A DNA stretch of 64,000 nucleotides from NCBI RefSeq assembly GCF_002834385.1, contig NZ_PITQ01000004.1:381534-445533 (forward strand), read 5' to 3'. The position numbers and the translations under genes are program-made. This document shows, piece by piece, positions 38,257-48,716 of this stretch; the stretch's first letter is position 1, and each line of letters begins with the position of its first letter. Below the pieces are notes generated by a model, which was given only the letters and a program-made list of their open reading frames with translations, did no database searches and had not been told where the DNA came from. Source of the stretch: Rahnella sp. AA. Lineage in GTDB: Bacteria > Pseudomonadota > Gammaproteobacteria > Enterobacterales > Enterobacteriaceae.

Positions 38257-39048
38257 TCAGCGGGGAATGAGTTCTTCCACCTGCAAAATGCCGTAGACCA
38301 GCCGGTAGTTCAGCGGCAGAACGCCGTCGCGGCGGATGTAATGTTTTTCCAGCAATTGCAGACGCTCACGCCCGCCCAGCCCGCCGAGGCGGCCATTTTT
38401 GATGTGCGTTGCGCCGATGCCTTTGAGCGAGCGCATCAGCGACATCACGTCAGGGAATTCGGCGACGTGATCGCTGAAGGTCACTTCATGACGGTACGGC
38501 GCGCAGGCTTCGGCAATTTTGTCGGGCGTCAGGAACTGATTAACGTGGCGACGGCCATCGACTTTCATCCACGCGGCGGCCAGCTCATTGAGCGAACCTT
38601 CGGCCAGCGTGGAGAACATCACCAGCCCGCCGTTGCGGGTGACGCGGTGCATTTCTTCCAGCGCACGCGGCAGCGCGTTACACCACTGCACCGCAAGATT
38701 GCTGAAACAGATATCAACCGAATTATCGGCAAACGGTAAACGCTCGATATCCCCCGGCACATATTGATCGGCGGAATCCAGCTCGCGGGCACGGCTCAGC
38801 ATGCCTTCGGAGAGATCCAGCGCAATCACGTTTTTACCCTGAGCACGCCAGTGACGGCTGAAATAGCCGGTTCCGCATCCCGCATCAAGGACGGTCTGGC
38901 CTGCGTCTTTCAGATACGGAGCCGCCAGTGCGAGCAACTCTTCACCCACATCCCGCTGCAATTGTGCGGCGTTTTCATAACTGACGGCGGCGCGGCTGAA
39001 CGCGTCGGCCACCGCTTGTTTGTTCACTAATTCAGTAACTGCACCCAT
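38257..39048 (-). CDS. bioC: Malonyl-ACP O-methyltransferase BioC
   Basis: 263 residues with the SAM-binding motif [19 protein letters not shown] near residue 53 and [10 protein letters not shown] near 110, as in BioC. It methylates malonyl-ACP to start pimeloyl synthesis. The start overlaps the end of bioF by 17 bases, so translation is coupled. Confidence 0.94.
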   Translation of the reverse strand: MGAVTELVNKQAVADAFSRAAVSYENAAQLQRDVGEELLALAAPYLKDAGQTVLDAGCGTGYFSRHWRAQGKNVIALDLSEGMLSRARELDSADQYVPGDIERLPFADNSVDICFSNLAVQWCNALPRALEEMHRVTRNGGLVMFSTLAEGSLNELAAAWMKVDGRRHVNQFLTPDKIAEACAPYRHEVTFSDHVAEFPDVMSLMRSLKGIGATHIKNGRLGGLGGRERLQLLEKHYIRRDGVLPLNYRLVYGILQVEELIPR

Positions 39049-40183
39049 GAAGGGACTCCAGCAAAAAATCGATATCTTCCGGCCTGTGTGCCGCTGTCAG
39101 CGTAAGACGCAGCCGCGCGCTGCCCGGCGGCACTGTCGGCGGACGGATGGCGCTGACCCACAACCCGCGTTCGCGCAATGCCGACGCCAGATCCAAAGCA
39201 GACTGATTTTCGCCCACAATCACCGGCTGGATAGCCGTTTGTGAGCCGGTCAGCCGGTAAGGCAATCCGGTGGCACCAGCGCGGAAACGGGCAATATTGG
39301 CCGCCAGTTTATCACGCAGATCGTCACCTTGCTGAATCCGTACCAGCGCAGCCTGTAACGCGCAAACCTGCGCCGCAGGCATCGCCGTGCTGTAAATCAG
39401 ATGACGCGCGAACTGTAACAGGTAATCCGCGGTGGCATCATCACACAGCACCGCCGCACCACTGCACCCGAAAGCTTTACCGAATGTGACCACCAGAAGC
39501 TCAGGCCGCACACCCTGCTGCCAGCAACTGCCGCGCCCTTCTTCACCCAGGACACCCACGCCGTGCGCGTCGTCCACCATCAGCCAGCTTTCGTGCGATT
39601 GCGCCAAACGATGCAGTTGCGCCAGCGGTGCAGCGTCGCCGTCCATACTGAACACGCCTTCGGTCACCACCAGCGTTTCACCGTCCACCGGTTTTTCCAG
39701 CAAGCGTTGCAGGGAATCGGGCTGATTGTGATGAAAGCGCCGCAGCTGCGAAGGCGCATGGGCAGCGGCTTCCAGCAAAGAAGCGTGGCTGAGTTTATCC
39801 GCCAGCACGCGATCGTCGCCCTGCATCAGCGCGGCAAGAATGGCCTGATTGGCCGCAAAGCCGGAGATAAACAGCAGCGCGCGCGGATAGCCCTGCCACT
39901 GCGCCAGCTGCTGTTCAAATTCGGCGTGCACCACGCTGTAGCCGGTGACGTGACCGGAACCGCCGCTGCCGACGCCGTATTTTTCTGCACCCTTCTGCCA
40001 CGCGGCAATGACTCCGGCGTCCTGGCTCAGGCCGAGATAATCGTTACCGGAAAAATTCAGATACCGTTTGTCACCCTGTGTCAGAAAACGCGCGCTGCCG
40101 CCGTTGTTCGGCTGACGCACACGAAAAGCCGCCGCTTCTTTGCGGGCGGCAACGGAATCGTTAATCCGCGTTTGCCAGCTCAT
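39032..40183 (-). CDS. bioF: 8-amino-7-oxononanoate synthase BioF
   Basis: 383-residue PLP enzyme (E. coli 384) joining pimeloyl-ACP and alanine. [12 protein letters not shown] near residue 44, [11 protein letters not shown] near 73, [15 protein letters not shown] near 203 and the PLP lysine in [15 protein letters not shown] near 235 are present. It starts 2 bases after the bioB stop. Confidence 0.95.
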   Translation of the reverse strand: MSWQTRINDSVAARKEAAAFRVRQPNNGGSARFLTQGDKRYLNFSGNDYLGLSQDAGVIAAWQKGAEKYGVGSGGSGHVTGYSVVHAEFEQQLAQWQGYPRALLFISGFAANQAILAALMQGDDRVLADKLSHASLLEAAAHAPSQLRRFHHNQPDSLQRLLEKPVDGETLVVTEGVFSMDGDAAPLAQLHRLAQSHESWLMVDDAHGVGVLGEEGRGSCWQQGVRPELLVVTFGKAFGCSGAAVLCDDATADYLLQFARHLIYSTAMPAAQVCALQAALVRIQQGDDLRDKLAANIARFRAGATGLPYRLTGSQTAIQPVIVGENQSALDLASALRERGLWVSAIRPPTVPPGSARLRLTLTAAHRPEDIDFLLESLHGCSY

Positions 40184-40185
40184 GA

Positions 40186-41223
40186 TCAGACGGCGGCGTT
40201 GTAGAACTGTGCGGTATCGGCATGAACCAGCTGTTCGGCCAGCGCGGCCTGTTGCTGGTTATCGCCCATTTCTGTTTCGAATACCTGCGGGTTCAGCCCC
40301 AGTTTGCCGAACAGAATGAGATCTTTATCTTCCGCCGGGTTCGGCGTGGTCAGCAGCTTACAGCCGTAGAAAATGGAGTTGGCACCGGCCATAAAGCACA
40401 TCGCCTGCGTCTGTTCGCTCATCTGTTCGCGACCGGCAGAAAGGCGGACATACGACTCCGGCATCATAATGCGCGCCACGGCAATAGTGCGGATGAAATC
40501 AAACGGATCGACGTCGTCGTTATCGGCCAGCGGCGTGCCTTTGACTTTCACCAGCATGTTGATCGGCACGCTTTCCGGCGGCACCGGCAGGTTCGCCAGC
40601 TGCATCAGCAGCCCGGCACGGTCTTTGACGGTTTCACCCAAACCGACAATCCCGCCGGAGCAGACTTTAATGCCCGCGCCGCGCACTTCCGACAACGTAT
40701 CCAGACGTTCCTGATAGCTGCGGGTGGTGATGATGCTGCCGTAAAATTCCGGCGAGGTATCCAGATTGTGGTTGTAGAAATCCAGACCGGCATGCGCCAG
40801 ACGCTGCGCCTGGGTGGTGTTCAGCGTGCCGAGCGTCATGCAGGTTTCCATCCCCAGTTCTTTCACGCCCTGCACCATTTGCTCGAGGTACGGCATGTCA
40901 CGGTCGTGCGGGTTTTTCCACGCGGCGCCCATGCAGAAACGGGTCGAACCGGCGGCTTTCGCCTGACGGGCGGATTCAAGTACCTGCTCGACTTCCATCA
41001 GACGCTCAGATTCCAGCCCGGTTTTGTAACGGGAACTCTGCGGGCAGTATTTACAGTCTTCCGGGCAGGCACCGGTTTTGATCGACAACAGCGTACTGAC
41101 CTGAACCTGACGCGGATCGAAGTGCTGACGGTGAACCTGCTGGGCTTCAAACATCAGCTCAAGGAAAGGTTTGGAAAACAGTGCCTGAGTTTTTTCAAGC
41201 GTCCATTGGGTGCGGGTAGTCAT
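40186..41223 (-). CDS. bioB: Biotin synthase BioB (radical SAM)
   Basis: 345 residues (E. coli 346) from the ATG at 41223 ([11 protein letters not shown], with GGAG upstream); an in-frame start 20 codons earlier falls in the operator region and is rejected. The radical-SAM cysteines are in [14 protein letters not shown] near residue 52. The [2Fe-2S] site residues and [13 protein letters not shown] near 148 match BioB. It inserts sulfur into dethiobiotin. First gene of bioBFCD. Confidence 0.96.
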   Translation of the reverse strand: MTTRTQWTLEKTQALFSKPFLELMFEAQQVHRQHFDPRQVQVSTLLSIKTGACPEDCKYCPQSSRYKTGLESERLMEVEQVLESARQAKAAGSTRFCMGAAWKNPHDRDMPYLEQMVQGVKELGMETCMTLGTLNTTQAQRLAHAGLDFYNHNLDTSPEFYGSIITTRSYQERLDTLSEVRGAGIKVCSGGIVGLGETVKDRAGLLMQLANLPVPPESVPINMLVKVKGTPLADNDDVDPFDFIRTIAVARIMMPESYVRLSAGREQMSEQTQAMCFMAGANSIFYGCKLLTTPNPAEDKDLILFGKLGLNPQVFETEMGDNQQQAALAEQLVHADTAQFYNAAV

Positions 41224-41272
41224 GCGACAACTCCAAAATAAATGTTTCGTGAACGTTTTTATGGTCGGTATA

Positions 41273-41336
41273 CTGTCAACCATTCTCGATTCGTTTTAGT
41301 TTACGGTCAATGAGAATTACATTTTTTAGTTTACAA
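41273..41336. promoter_or_regulatory. BirA (biotin) operator region between bioB and bioA
   Basis: A BirA-like site is visible as CTGTCAACC (41273-41281), 16 bases, AGTTTACGG (41298-41306), against the consensus TTGTAAACC-N16-GGTTTACAA. A better right half AGTTTACAA occurs at 41328-41336, and TTTAGTTTAC is directly repeated 30 bp apart. The region lies between divergent bioB and bioA, exactly where bioO sits in E. coli, so biotinyl-AMP-BirA repression of both operons is expected. Confidence 0.75.
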
Positions 41337-41359
41337 CTTACCGCCCGCAGGAATCCTTT

Positions 41360-42637
41360 ATGAGCCCCGCCGATATCGAATTCGACCAGCGCCACATCTG
41401 GCATCCGTACACATCCATGACCAAACCGCTGCCCGCGTATCCGGTGGAATCGGCATCCGGCGTGCTTTTACATCTGGCCGACGGACGTGAGCTGGTGGAC
41501 GGCATGTCGTCCTGGTGGGCGGCGATCCACGGCTATAACCACCCGCAGCTGAATCAGGCCACGGTTGAGCAAATTGGCAAAATGTCACACGTCATGTTTG
41601 GCGGCATCACGCATCCTTCAGCCATCGCGCTGTCGCGCCGTCTGGTGGAAATGACGCCCGCCGGGCTGGAATGCGTGTTTCTGGCGGATTCAGGTTCGGT
41701 CGCGGTGGAAGTGGCGCTGAAAATGGCGATGCAATACTGGCAGGCGCGCGGCGAGAAACGTCAGACGCTGCTGACGCTGCGCAACGGCTATCACGGCGAT
41801 ACCTTCGGTGCGATGTCGGTCTGCGATCCGCAAAATTCGATGCACAGTTTGTATCAGGGATATCTGCCGCAGCATCTGTTTGCCGACGCGCCGCAGAGCC
41901 GTTTTGACGGCGAATGGGACGAAGCGGATATTGCGCCTTTCGCCAAAATGCTCGATGAAAACCACAGCAAAATTGCCGCGGTGATTTTAGAGCCGGTGGT
42001 TCAGGGCGCGGGCGGAATGCGGATTTACCATCCGTTGTATCTAAAACGGGTGCGTAAATTATGCGATCAATACGGCGTGCTGCTGATTGCCGATGAGATT
42101 GCCACCGGTTTTGGCCGTACCGGCAAGCTGTTTGCCTGTGACCATGCGAAAATTTCGCCAGATATTCTCTGCCTCGGCAAAGCGCTGACCGGCGGCTATA
42201 TGACGCTTTCCGCCACGCTGACCACGCGACATGTCGCGGAAGTGATCAGCAACGGCGAAGCGGGTTGTTTCATGCACGGCCCGACGTTTATGGGCAATCC
42301 GCTGGCCTGCGCGGTCGCCAATGCCAGCCTGCGCTTATTGTCGGAAAACCGCTGGCAGGCGCAGGTGCTGAATATCGAGAAGCAGCTGAAAAATGAATTA
42401 CTGCCGCTGGCTGAACATCCGGCAGTGGCCGATGTGCGGGTGCTCGGCGCGATTGGCGTGGTGGAAATGCACCAGCCGGTCAACATGGCGCAACTGCAAA
42501 AACATTTCGTGGAACAGGGCGTGTGGATCCGTCCGTTCGGCAAGCTGATTTACCTGATGCCGCCGTACATCATCACGCCGCAAGAACTCCGTAAACTGAC
42601 CGGTGCCATTGCCAGCGCCCTCGGCGCACTCTATTGA
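41360..42637 (+). CDS. bioA: Adenosylmethionine-8-amino-7-oxononanoate aminotransferase BioA
   Basis: 425 residues, class III PLP aminotransferase converting KAPA to DAPA with SAM as amino donor. It begins [27 protein letters not shown] near residue 52, [13 protein letters not shown] near 142, the [13 protein letters not shown] Asp region near 245 and the PLP lysine in [12 protein letters not shown] near 275 fit BioA. Divergent from bioBFCD. Confidence 0.96.
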   Translation: MSPADIEFDQRHIWHPYTSMTKPLPAYPVESASGVLLHLADGRELVDGMSSWWAAIHGYNHPQLNQATVEQIGKMSHVMFGGITHPSAIALSRRLVEMTPAGLECVFLADSGSVAVEVALKMAMQYWQARGEKRQTLLTLRNGYHGDTFGAMSVCDPQNSMHSLYQGYLPQHLFADAPQSRFDGEWDEADIAPFAKMLDENHSKIAAVILEPVVQGAGGMRIYHPLYLKRVRKLCDQYGVLLIADEIATGFGRTGKLFACDHAKISPDILCLGKALTGGYMTLSATLTTRHVAEVISNGEAGCFMHGPTFMGNPLACAVANASLRLLSENRWQAQVLNIEKQLKNELLPLAEHPAVADVRVLGAIGVVEMHQPVNMAQLQKHFVEQGVWIRPFGKLIYLMPPYIITPQELRKLTGAIASALGALY

Positions 42638-42651
42638 TCATACGGTATTGA

Positions 42652-43614
42652 TCAAACGGCGCTGACCAGCCGGTGCGATGTTGATAACAGCGCGCTCAGC
42701 TTTTCCCGGCTGAGACGCGCCTGTTCATTGAGAAAATCAATCGCCACTTTCAGCGCGGGCGTCGGGTTTTCCGGATACAACAACGTATAAGACGCACCGC
42801 TTGCCACGCAAAGCGGGAACGGCGCAATCACCCTGCCCGCCTGCAAATCATCTTCGATTAACGTCAGATCGCCGATCGCCACGCCATAACCCTGAAGTGC
42901 AGAGTTAATCGCCAGATCCAGCGTGTCGAAATGCTGTGATTTCTCCGACGGCAGCCCCTGCACGCCCTCTTCCCGCAGCCACAAAAGCCAGTCGCGACGG
43001 TCGCGGGTCGGGTGCAGCAGCGTTTTATCCGCCAGGTCGGCAACCGCAGTTTTCCCTTTATGGCGGGGCAAAAAATCCGGCGTACAGACCGGCGTCAGCA
43101 CTTCGTCAAACAGATGATGCGCCCGGCGCTGCGATTCCGGTGGCCGCCCGAAAATCACGGCGGCATCAAAATGCTCATTGCTGAAATCCACGCCGTGCGC
43201 AATCGAGGCCGTCAGTTCGATGCGCATATCAGGCCGGTCGTTTTGCAGCTGGATCACGCGTGGTAATAACCAGCGCATCGAACAGGTCGGGCATTTGATC
43301 CGCAGCGTGTCCGGGTGTGAACCGACGCGTTTCAGCGCATCCCCCATCAGCGACAGCGCCTGCTGCACGGGCGGTAATAGCTGCGCACCGCGCGGGGTCA
43401 GCGTCAGACCGCGGGCCTGACGTAAAAACAACGGATACCCCAGCGATGTTTCCAGCCCGGTTATCTGGCGGCTGACCGCGCCCTGCGTAATGTGCAGTAA
43501 CGTGGCGGCATGCGTCAGATTCAGGGTTTGTGCGACGACAGCAAAGGTTTTGAGCACGTTGAGCGACGGTAAATTCAGTGCATTCAGATACGACAGTTCA
43601 GGCGAAAGAGCCAC
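42652..43614 (-). CDS. LysR-family transcriptional regulator
   Basis: 320 residues from a GTG at 43614. The N-terminal HTH reads TLNLTHAATLLHITQGAVSRQITGLETSLGYPLF, followed by an effector domain with CTPDFLPRHKG and GYGVAIGDLTLI, the GcvA/AmpR-like subgroup pattern. It converges on bioA and diverges from the methionine aminotransferase gene, which it may control. Effector unknown. Confidence 0.88.
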   Translation of the reverse strand: MALSPELSYLNALNLPSLNVLKTFAVVAQTLNLTHAATLLHITQGAVSRQITGLETSLGYPLFLRQARGLTLTPRGAQLLPPVQQALSLMGDALKRVGSHPDTLRIKCPTCSMRWLLPRVIQLQNDRPDMRIELTASIAHGVDFSNEHFDAAVIFGRPPESQRRAHHLFDEVLTPVCTPDFLPRHKGKTAVADLADKTLLHPTRDRRDWLLWLREEGVQGLPSEKSQHFDTLDLAINSALQGYGVAIGDLTLIEDDLQAGRVIAPFPLCVASGASYTLLYPENPTPALKVAIDFLNEQARLSREKLSALLSTSHRLVSAV

Positions 43615-43771
43615 GGTGCCCCCGGTAAATTCAGCATTTAGCCATGACGGCTGATCATAGCGAGTATGACAAATTTTCCATTGTCGGCACAGGCGAACTG
43701 CTGCTTAATCGTTAAACACCCGTTTTAACCTTCTCATGGCCGCCCGGCCTGTTTCCTTTGGGGAAAATGCT

Positions 43772-44926
43772 ATGAAAAGCGCAATGTCGCCGCAGTCTAA
43801 ATTACCGGACGTCGGCACCACTATTTTCACCGTGATCGGCCAGCTCAGCGCCGAGCACAATGCCCTGAACTTATCGCAGGGCGCACCGAATTTCTCCTGC
43901 CAGCCTGCGCTTATCGACAGCGTCGCCAAAGCCATGCGCGACGGTCATAACCAGTACGCACCGATGAGCGGCGTGGCCGCGCTGCGCCATGCGCTTTCCG
44001 CCAAAGTCGAAGCACTTTACGGCTGCCATTATGACGCTGACAGCGAAGTTACCGTGATTGCCAGCGCCAGCGAAGGCTTGTATTCCGCCATCAGCGCGCT
44101 GGTGCATCCGGGCGATGAAGTCATTTATTTCGAACCGTCGTTTGACAGCTACGCGCCGATTGTCCGCTTACAGGGCGCTAAACCGGTGGCGATCGGCCTG
44201 TCGATGGAAGATTTCAGCATCGACTGGGATCAGGTTGCGAGCGCCATCAACAGCCGCACGCGCATGATCATCATCAACAGCCCGCACAACCCGACCGGCG
44301 CGATTTTCACTGATTTCGACATCGAACGTCTGACGGCGCTGACCAAAGACACTGACATCGTGATTTTGTCGGACGAAGTTTACGAGCACGTAGTTTTCGA
44401 CGGCGAGCGCCACGAAAGCATGGCCTGCCATCCGCAGCTGGCCGAGCGCAGCGTCATTGTGTCATCGTTCGGCAAGACCTATCACGTCACCGGCTGGCGC
44501 GTGGGCTACTGCCTGGCACCGGCGGAACTGATGGACGAAATCCGCAAAGTGCATCAGTTTATGGTGTTCTCCGCCGACACGCCGATGCAGGTTGCCTTTG
44601 CCGAAGCGCTGGCCGATCCGCAAAGCTATCTCGGTCTGGCGGATTTTTATCAGAAAAAACGCGATTTGCTGGCGGAAGCGCTGAGCGAATCCCGCTTTGA
44701 ATTACTCCCAAGCCGTGGCAGTTTCTTTATGCTGGCGAGTTTTAGTCATTTCAGCCCGCTGACCGACGATGAATTTGTGCTGAGCCTGATTCGGGATCAC
44801 CAGATTGCCACCATCCCGCTGTCGGCCTTTTACAGTAATAACAAACCCACCGGGCTTATCCGCCTGAGCTTTGCCAAAGATAACGACACGCTGTACGAAG
44901 GCGCACGCCGTCTGTGCCGCGTCTGA
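43772..44926 (+). CDS. ybdL: Methionine aminotransferase (YbdL type)
   Basis: 384 residues from the ATG at 43772, close to E. coli YbdL (386). Class I PLP aminotransferase: QSKLPDVGTTIFTVIGQL, NLSQGAPNF, the NPHNPTGAIF segment near residue 168, DEVYEHVVFDG near 205, the PLP lysine in SSFGKTYHVTGWRVGY near 232. YbdL prefers methionine, histidine and phenylalanine. It is followed 35 bases later by an amino-acid binding protein gene, perhaps one transcript. Confidence 0.88.
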   Translation: MKSAMSPQSKLPDVGTTIFTVIGQLSAEHNALNLSQGAPNFSCQPALIDSVAKAMRDGHNQYAPMSGVAALRHALSAKVEALYGCHYDADSEVTVIASASEGLYSAISALVHPGDEVIYFEPSFDSYAPIVRLQGAKPVAIGLSMEDFSIDWDQVASAINSRTRMIIINSPHNPTGAIFTDFDIERLTALTKDTDIVILSDEVYEHVVFDGERHESMACHPQLAERSVIVSSFGKTYHVTGWRVGYCLAPAELMDEIRKVHQFMVFSADTPMQVAFAEALADPQSYLGLADFYQKKRDLLAEALSESRFELLPSRGSFFMLASFSHFSPLTDDEFVLSLIRDHQIATIPLSAFYSNNKPTGLIRLSFAKDNDTLYEGARRLCRV

Positions 44927-44961
44927 GCCTACTTTCTGATACCGCAGGGGAATTGTGAATA

Positions 44962-45741
44962 ATGAAAAAATTGAAAATCGCATTGCTGTTAGGTTGCGCC
45001 GTGGCGTCTTTTTCTGCGCTGGCGGACGGTTCCACGCTGAAATTCGGTCTGGAAGCGCAGTATCCGCCGTTTGAATCCAAAAGCGCCACCGGCGAATTGC
45101 AGGGCTTTGATATTGATTTGGGTAATGCCGTTTGCGCCGCGGCCAGCGTGAAATGCGAATGGTACGACACCTCTTTCGATGGCCTGATTGCCGCCCTTCA
45201 GGCGCGTAAATTTGATGCGATTAACTCCGCCATGAACGTGACGGAAAAACGTCGTCAGGCGATTGATTTCACGAATGTGATTTACCGCGTACCGACGAAG
45301 CTGATTGCCAAAAAAGATTCCGGCCTGCTGCCGACCGTTGATGCGCTGAAAGGTAAACATATCGGTGTGTTGCAGGGCTCGATTCAGGAAAGTTACGCGC
45401 AGGCGCACTGGGCACCGAAAGGCGTGGATATCGTTTCTTACCAGGATCAGAACCAGGTGTATCTGGACCTGTCCTCAGGGCGTCTGGACGGCACGTTAGT
45501 GCTGGCTCCGGCAGGCCAGAGCGGATTCCTGTCACGTCCTGATGGCAAGGATTACGGCTTTGTCGGCGACGCCGTACGCGACGATAAAATCCTCGGCAGC
45601 GGCATTGCATTCGGCCTGCGCAAAGGTGATACCGCGCTGAAAGAAAAACTTGATACCGCGATCGCCAAAGTGCAGAACGACGGCGTAGTGAAGACACTGT
45701 CGAAGAAATACTTCGGCGATATTGATGTGAGTGTGAAGTAA
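44962..45741 (+). CDS. Periplasmic basic amino-acid-type ABC binding protein
   Basis: 259 residues with a signal peptide (MKKLKIALLLGCAVASFSALA). The mature SBP family-3 fold is clear: FGLEAQYPPFESKS, GFDIDLGNAVCAAA, AINSAMNVTEKRRQAIDFTN. The pattern is that of ArgT/HisJ-like binding proteins for lysine, arginine, ornithine or histidine. No permease or ATPase gene accompanies it, so it probably feeds a transporter encoded elsewhere. Confidence 0.85.
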   Translation: MKKLKIALLLGCAVASFSALADGSTLKFGLEAQYPPFESKSATGELQGFDIDLGNAVCAAASVKCEWYDTSFDGLIAALQARKFDAINSAMNVTEKRRQAIDFTNVIYRVPTKLIAKKDSGLLPTVDALKGKHIGVLQGSIQESYAQAHWAPKGVDIVSYQDQNQVYLDLSSGRLDGTLVLAPAGQSGFLSRPDGKDYGFVGDAVRDDKILGSGIAFGLRKGDTALKEKLDTAIAKVQNDGVVKTLSKKYFGDIDVSVK

Positions 45742-45749
45742 TTTTTTTC

Positions 45750-45779
45750 TGCGCCTCACCTGTATTCTGGTGAGGCGCA
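45750..45779. terminator. Stem-loop between convergent binding-protein gene and aphA
   Basis: Arms TGCGCCTCACC and GGTGAGGCGCA around an 8-base loop. The T-run precedes rather than follows the stem on the plus strand, so terminator function is plausible but not certain. Confidence 0.55.
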
Positions 45780-45801
45780 AATCCTGCCACTGCTTTTCTT
45801 A

Positions 45802-46515
45802 TCAGTACTCAGAATTCACAATCACTTCTTCGCCAAAGATGCCGGCCTGCGGTAACGGTTTATAGCTGGAGTTTGACGCACGTAATACGCGGATACCGCG
45901 CGCACCGGCGGCCTGTGCGGCGGTGATGTCGTTGTCCGAATCCCCGTAGAAAATCTTCATCTGCTTATCTTTCAGCCACTGCGTTTTGGTGTTCTGCCCG
46001 GCTTTGTCACCGGCAAAAATCACCGGATTGACTTTGTCTTGCGGGATCTGGAAATCGTTCTGCAAGGTTTTGGTGACGGTTTCGGTTTTGGTTTCACTGC
46101 GCCCGGTAACGAAATAAATGCTGTCGCCGCGTTTGAGGTGCATGGCAATCAGGCTTTTCGCCACGTCTTTCGGCATGCTGAACTCGTCCCAGCCGTTATT
46201 CATTTTTTCCCAGAATTTCGGGTTTTTCAGATAGTCCTGTTTGCCCGGAGAAAATTCCAGCTGGCCACGGTAAAAGCCCGGCGAGGAAAACAACACCGTG
46301 TCATCAATATCAAACCCCACCGCCAGCGGCGGACGGCCTTGCAGACTGTTTTCAATTTGCGCGACAGAAACCCAGTGAACCGGCGACTGTTGGGCGAGTT
46401 GTGCAACGTTAACGCCCGGATACAGCGGCGCGGGCGCAGCGTCTTTTGCCGTCGCCGTTTGGCCAAGGCTGAGCAGCAGGAAAACGGCACTGAGTGCCAG
46501 AGGTGTTTTACGCAT
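45802..46515 (-). CDS. aphA: Class B periplasmic acid phosphatase AphA
   Basis: 237 residues from the ATG at 46515, the exact E. coli size. The signal peptide [23 protein letters not shown] is followed by the HAD motif [17 protein letters not shown] near residue 69 and [21 protein letters not shown] in the C-terminal part. It hydrolyses phosphomonoesters and nucleotides in the periplasm. An upstream in-frame start would block the signal peptide. Confidence 0.94.
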   Translation of the reverse strand: MRKTPLALSAVFLLLSLGQTATAKDAAPAPLYPGVNVAQLAQQSPVHWVSVAQIENSLQGRPPLAVGFDIDDTVLFSSPGFYRGQLEFSPGKQDYLKNPKFWEKMNNGWDEFSMPKDVAKSLIAMHLKRGDSIYFVTGRSETKTETVTKTLQNDFQIPQDKVNPVIFAGDKAGQNTKTQWLKDKQMKIFYGDSDNDITAAQAAGARGIRVLRASNSSYKPLPQAGIFGEEVIVNSEY

Positions 46516-46785
46516 CGGGATACCTTTTTTATGCTTATTAATCTGAAAGATAAAACGGAGCAAGTGGTCAAAAACCTTACCGAACATACCTGCGCACTTC
46601 ACAGACTTAAAGGGATTTCTCGGACAAAGTCATAGGAAAAGATGATGGTCACAGTTTGGGGATAAAACGCATGACTCATAAGAACATGGCATAAACCGCT
46701 TCATGCGAAAACAACTTCGCGTCCTATACTTATTCCCAATTACGTCGACTTTTAACTCTCTTATATGAAACGGGAAGGTATTGGT

Positions 46786-47823
46786 ATGTCTCAATCTCAG
46801 TCTGAAAACCGCCGCATCGTGCTGGCATCCCGCCCTCATGGTAAACCTGTTGATGAAAATTTCCGTCTGGAAAAGGCACCATTACCTCAGGCGAAAGACG
46901 GGCAGCTATTGTTGCGTACTGTCTGGCTGTCGCTCGACCCTTATATGCGTGGCCGCATGAGCGACGCACCTTCTTATGCAGCACCGGTACAAATCGGGGA
47001 AGTGATGACCGGCGGCGCCGTTTCCCGCGTGGTGGAGTCCCACAGCCCGGAGTTCAGCGCGGGTGATTTAGTGGTGGGCAGCACCGGCTGGCAGGATTAC
47101 GCCGTCGCCGATGCCAAAGCCGTCAAAAAACTCGAAGGCGCAGCGTTGAAAAAACCTTCTCTGGCGCTCGGTGTTTTAGGCATGCCGGGCTTCACTGCTT
47201 TTATGGGATTACTGGATATCGGAGAACCGAAGCCTGGTGAAACGCTGGTCGTGGCCGCCGCTACCGGGCCGGTGGGTTCGCTGGTCGGGCAGATCGGTAA
47301 AATCAAAGGTTGCCGCGTTATCGGCATTGCCGGTGGCGAAGAGAAATGCCGTTATGCCGTTGAACATTTCGGCTTCGATGAATGTCTTGATCACCGGGCA
47401 CCGGACCTGGATCAACGCCTCAAAGCCGCCTGCCCTGAGGGCATTGATATTTATTTCGAAAACGTCGGCGGCGCAGTGTTTGACGCGGTTCTGCCGCTGC
47501 TCAATACCAAAGCACGTATTCCGGTGTGTGGTTTGGTTTCTCAATACAACGCCACGGGCCTGAAAGAAGGTCAGGATCGCCTGTCATTACTGACCAGCAC
47601 CATTTTGAGAAAGCGCATGCGCGTGCAGGGCTTTATTATTTTTGATGATTACGGCCATCGCTACCCTGAATTTTCGAAACAGATGGGCGAATGGTTTGAA
47701 GCCGGAAAAGTGAAGTTCCGTGAAGATATCGTTGAAGGGCTGGAGCATGCACCGCAGGCGTTCTTTGGTCTGCTTGAGGGGAAAAACTTTGGCAAACTGG
47801 TCGTTCGTGTCGGGCAGGATTAA
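46786..47823 (+). CDS. curA: NADPH-dependent curcumin/dihydrocurcumin reductase CurA
   Basis: 345 residues, the CurA size, from the ATG at 46786 (GGAAGG upstream). Zinc-independent medium-chain reductase of the leukotriene B4 12-hydroxydehydrogenase type: LSLDPYMRGRMSD near residue 52, AATGPVGSLVGQIGKIKG in the Rossmann part and YFENVGG near 225. It reduces enone double bonds. The following DJ-1-like gene is 27 bases away, so they are likely cotranscribed, perhaps as carbonyl-stress defence. Confidence 0.9.
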   Translation: MSQSQSENRRIVLASRPHGKPVDENFRLEKAPLPQAKDGQLLLRTVWLSLDPYMRGRMSDAPSYAAPVQIGEVMTGGAVSRVVESHSPEFSAGDLVVGSTGWQDYAVADAKAVKKLEGAALKKPSLALGVLGMPGFTAFMGLLDIGEPKPGETLVVAAATGPVGSLVGQIGKIKGCRVIGIAGGEEKCRYAVEHFGFDECLDHRAPDLDQRLKAACPEGIDIYFENVGGAVFDAVLPLLNTKARIPVCGLVSQYNATGLKEGQDRLSLLTSTILRKRMRVQGFIIFDDYGHRYPEFSKQMGEWFEAGKVKFREDIVEGLEHAPQAFFGLLEGKNFGKLVVRVGQD

Positions 47824-47850
47824 CACCTGACTGCGTCCACAGGAGGTAAC

Positions 47851-48546
47851 ATGAAATTACTGATTGTATTGACATCACACGATAAGCTCGGCAACACCGG
47901 CAAGAAAACCGGTTTCTGGCTGGAAGAGTTCACCGCGCCCTACTATGAATTTCTGGATGCCGGCGTTGAAATAACGCTGGCTTCGCCACAAGGCGGGCAG
48001 CCGCCGCTGGATCCGAAAAGTGATGAGCCGGATGCACAGACTGAAACCACGGAGCGTTTTCGCGGCGATAAGGTGGCGCAGAAAGCACTGGCGAATACGG
48101 TGAAACTTGCCGAAGTGAATGCCAGCGACTTCGACGCTATTTTCTATCCCGGCGGCCATGGCCCGCTGTGGGATCTGGCAGAAGATGCGCATTCGGTCGC
48201 GCTGATCCAGGCATTCTGGGCTGCGGGCAAACCGGTTTCTGCGGTCTGCCATGCGCCAGGTGTTCTGCGTCACGTGCTGGTGGAAGACGGCACGCCGCTG
48301 GTGAAAGATAAGCGCGTGACCGGTTTTAGTAACAGTGAGGAAGATGCCGTTGGCCTGACCGACATCGTGCCTTTCCTGGTAGAAGATGAACTGAAGAAAA
48401 ACGGCGGCGATTACAGTAAGGCGGCAGACTGGCGTCCGTACGTTGTCACCGATGGCAAACTGATTACAGGCCAGAACCCGGCATCGTCCAAAGCCGTCGC
48501 GCAGGCATTGCTGAAATTGTCCGGCGGCGCAGATATCAGCAAGTGA
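47851..48546 (+). CDS. DJ-1/PfpI-family class I glutamine amidotransferase-like protein
   Basis: 231 residues with a very strong ribosome site (AGGAGG). The nucleophile cysteine is in AVCHAPGVLRH near residue 133, preceded by YPGGHGPLWDLAED, and the oxyanion Glu is in KTGFWLEEFTAPYYEF. This is the HSP31/ES1-like glyoxalase III or chaperone group acting on methylglyoxal-modified molecules. Coupled to curA. Confidence 0.87.
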   Translation: MKLLIVLTSHDKLGNTGKKTGFWLEEFTAPYYEFLDAGVEITLASPQGGQPPLDPKSDEPDAQTETTERFRGDKVAQKALANTVKLAEVNASDFDAIFYPGGHGPLWDLAEDAHSVALIQAFWAAGKPVSAVCHAPGVLRHVLVEDGTPLVKDKRVTGFSNSEEDAVGLTDIVPFLVEDELKKNGGDYSKAADWRPYVVTDGKLITGQNPASSKAVAQALLKLSGGADISK

Positions 48547-48716
48547 TCTGACTACGCTTGCGGCAAAGCATCACTGGCAGTGATATACAGCTGATTCCTG
48601 TGGTATAACAGGCGCAGAATAGGTGGTCAGTTTTGCTGGCCACCGTTTTTTTATTGCGGCATTTGCCGCAACATTGAAAAAAAAGAATAACCTTCTTCAT
48701 CAAGGAGTCTGTCACA

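Noticed and set aside
40222-41241. 339-codon frame antisense to bioB
   Set aside because: Complementary-strand shadow of bioB with biased composition and no recognisable domain.
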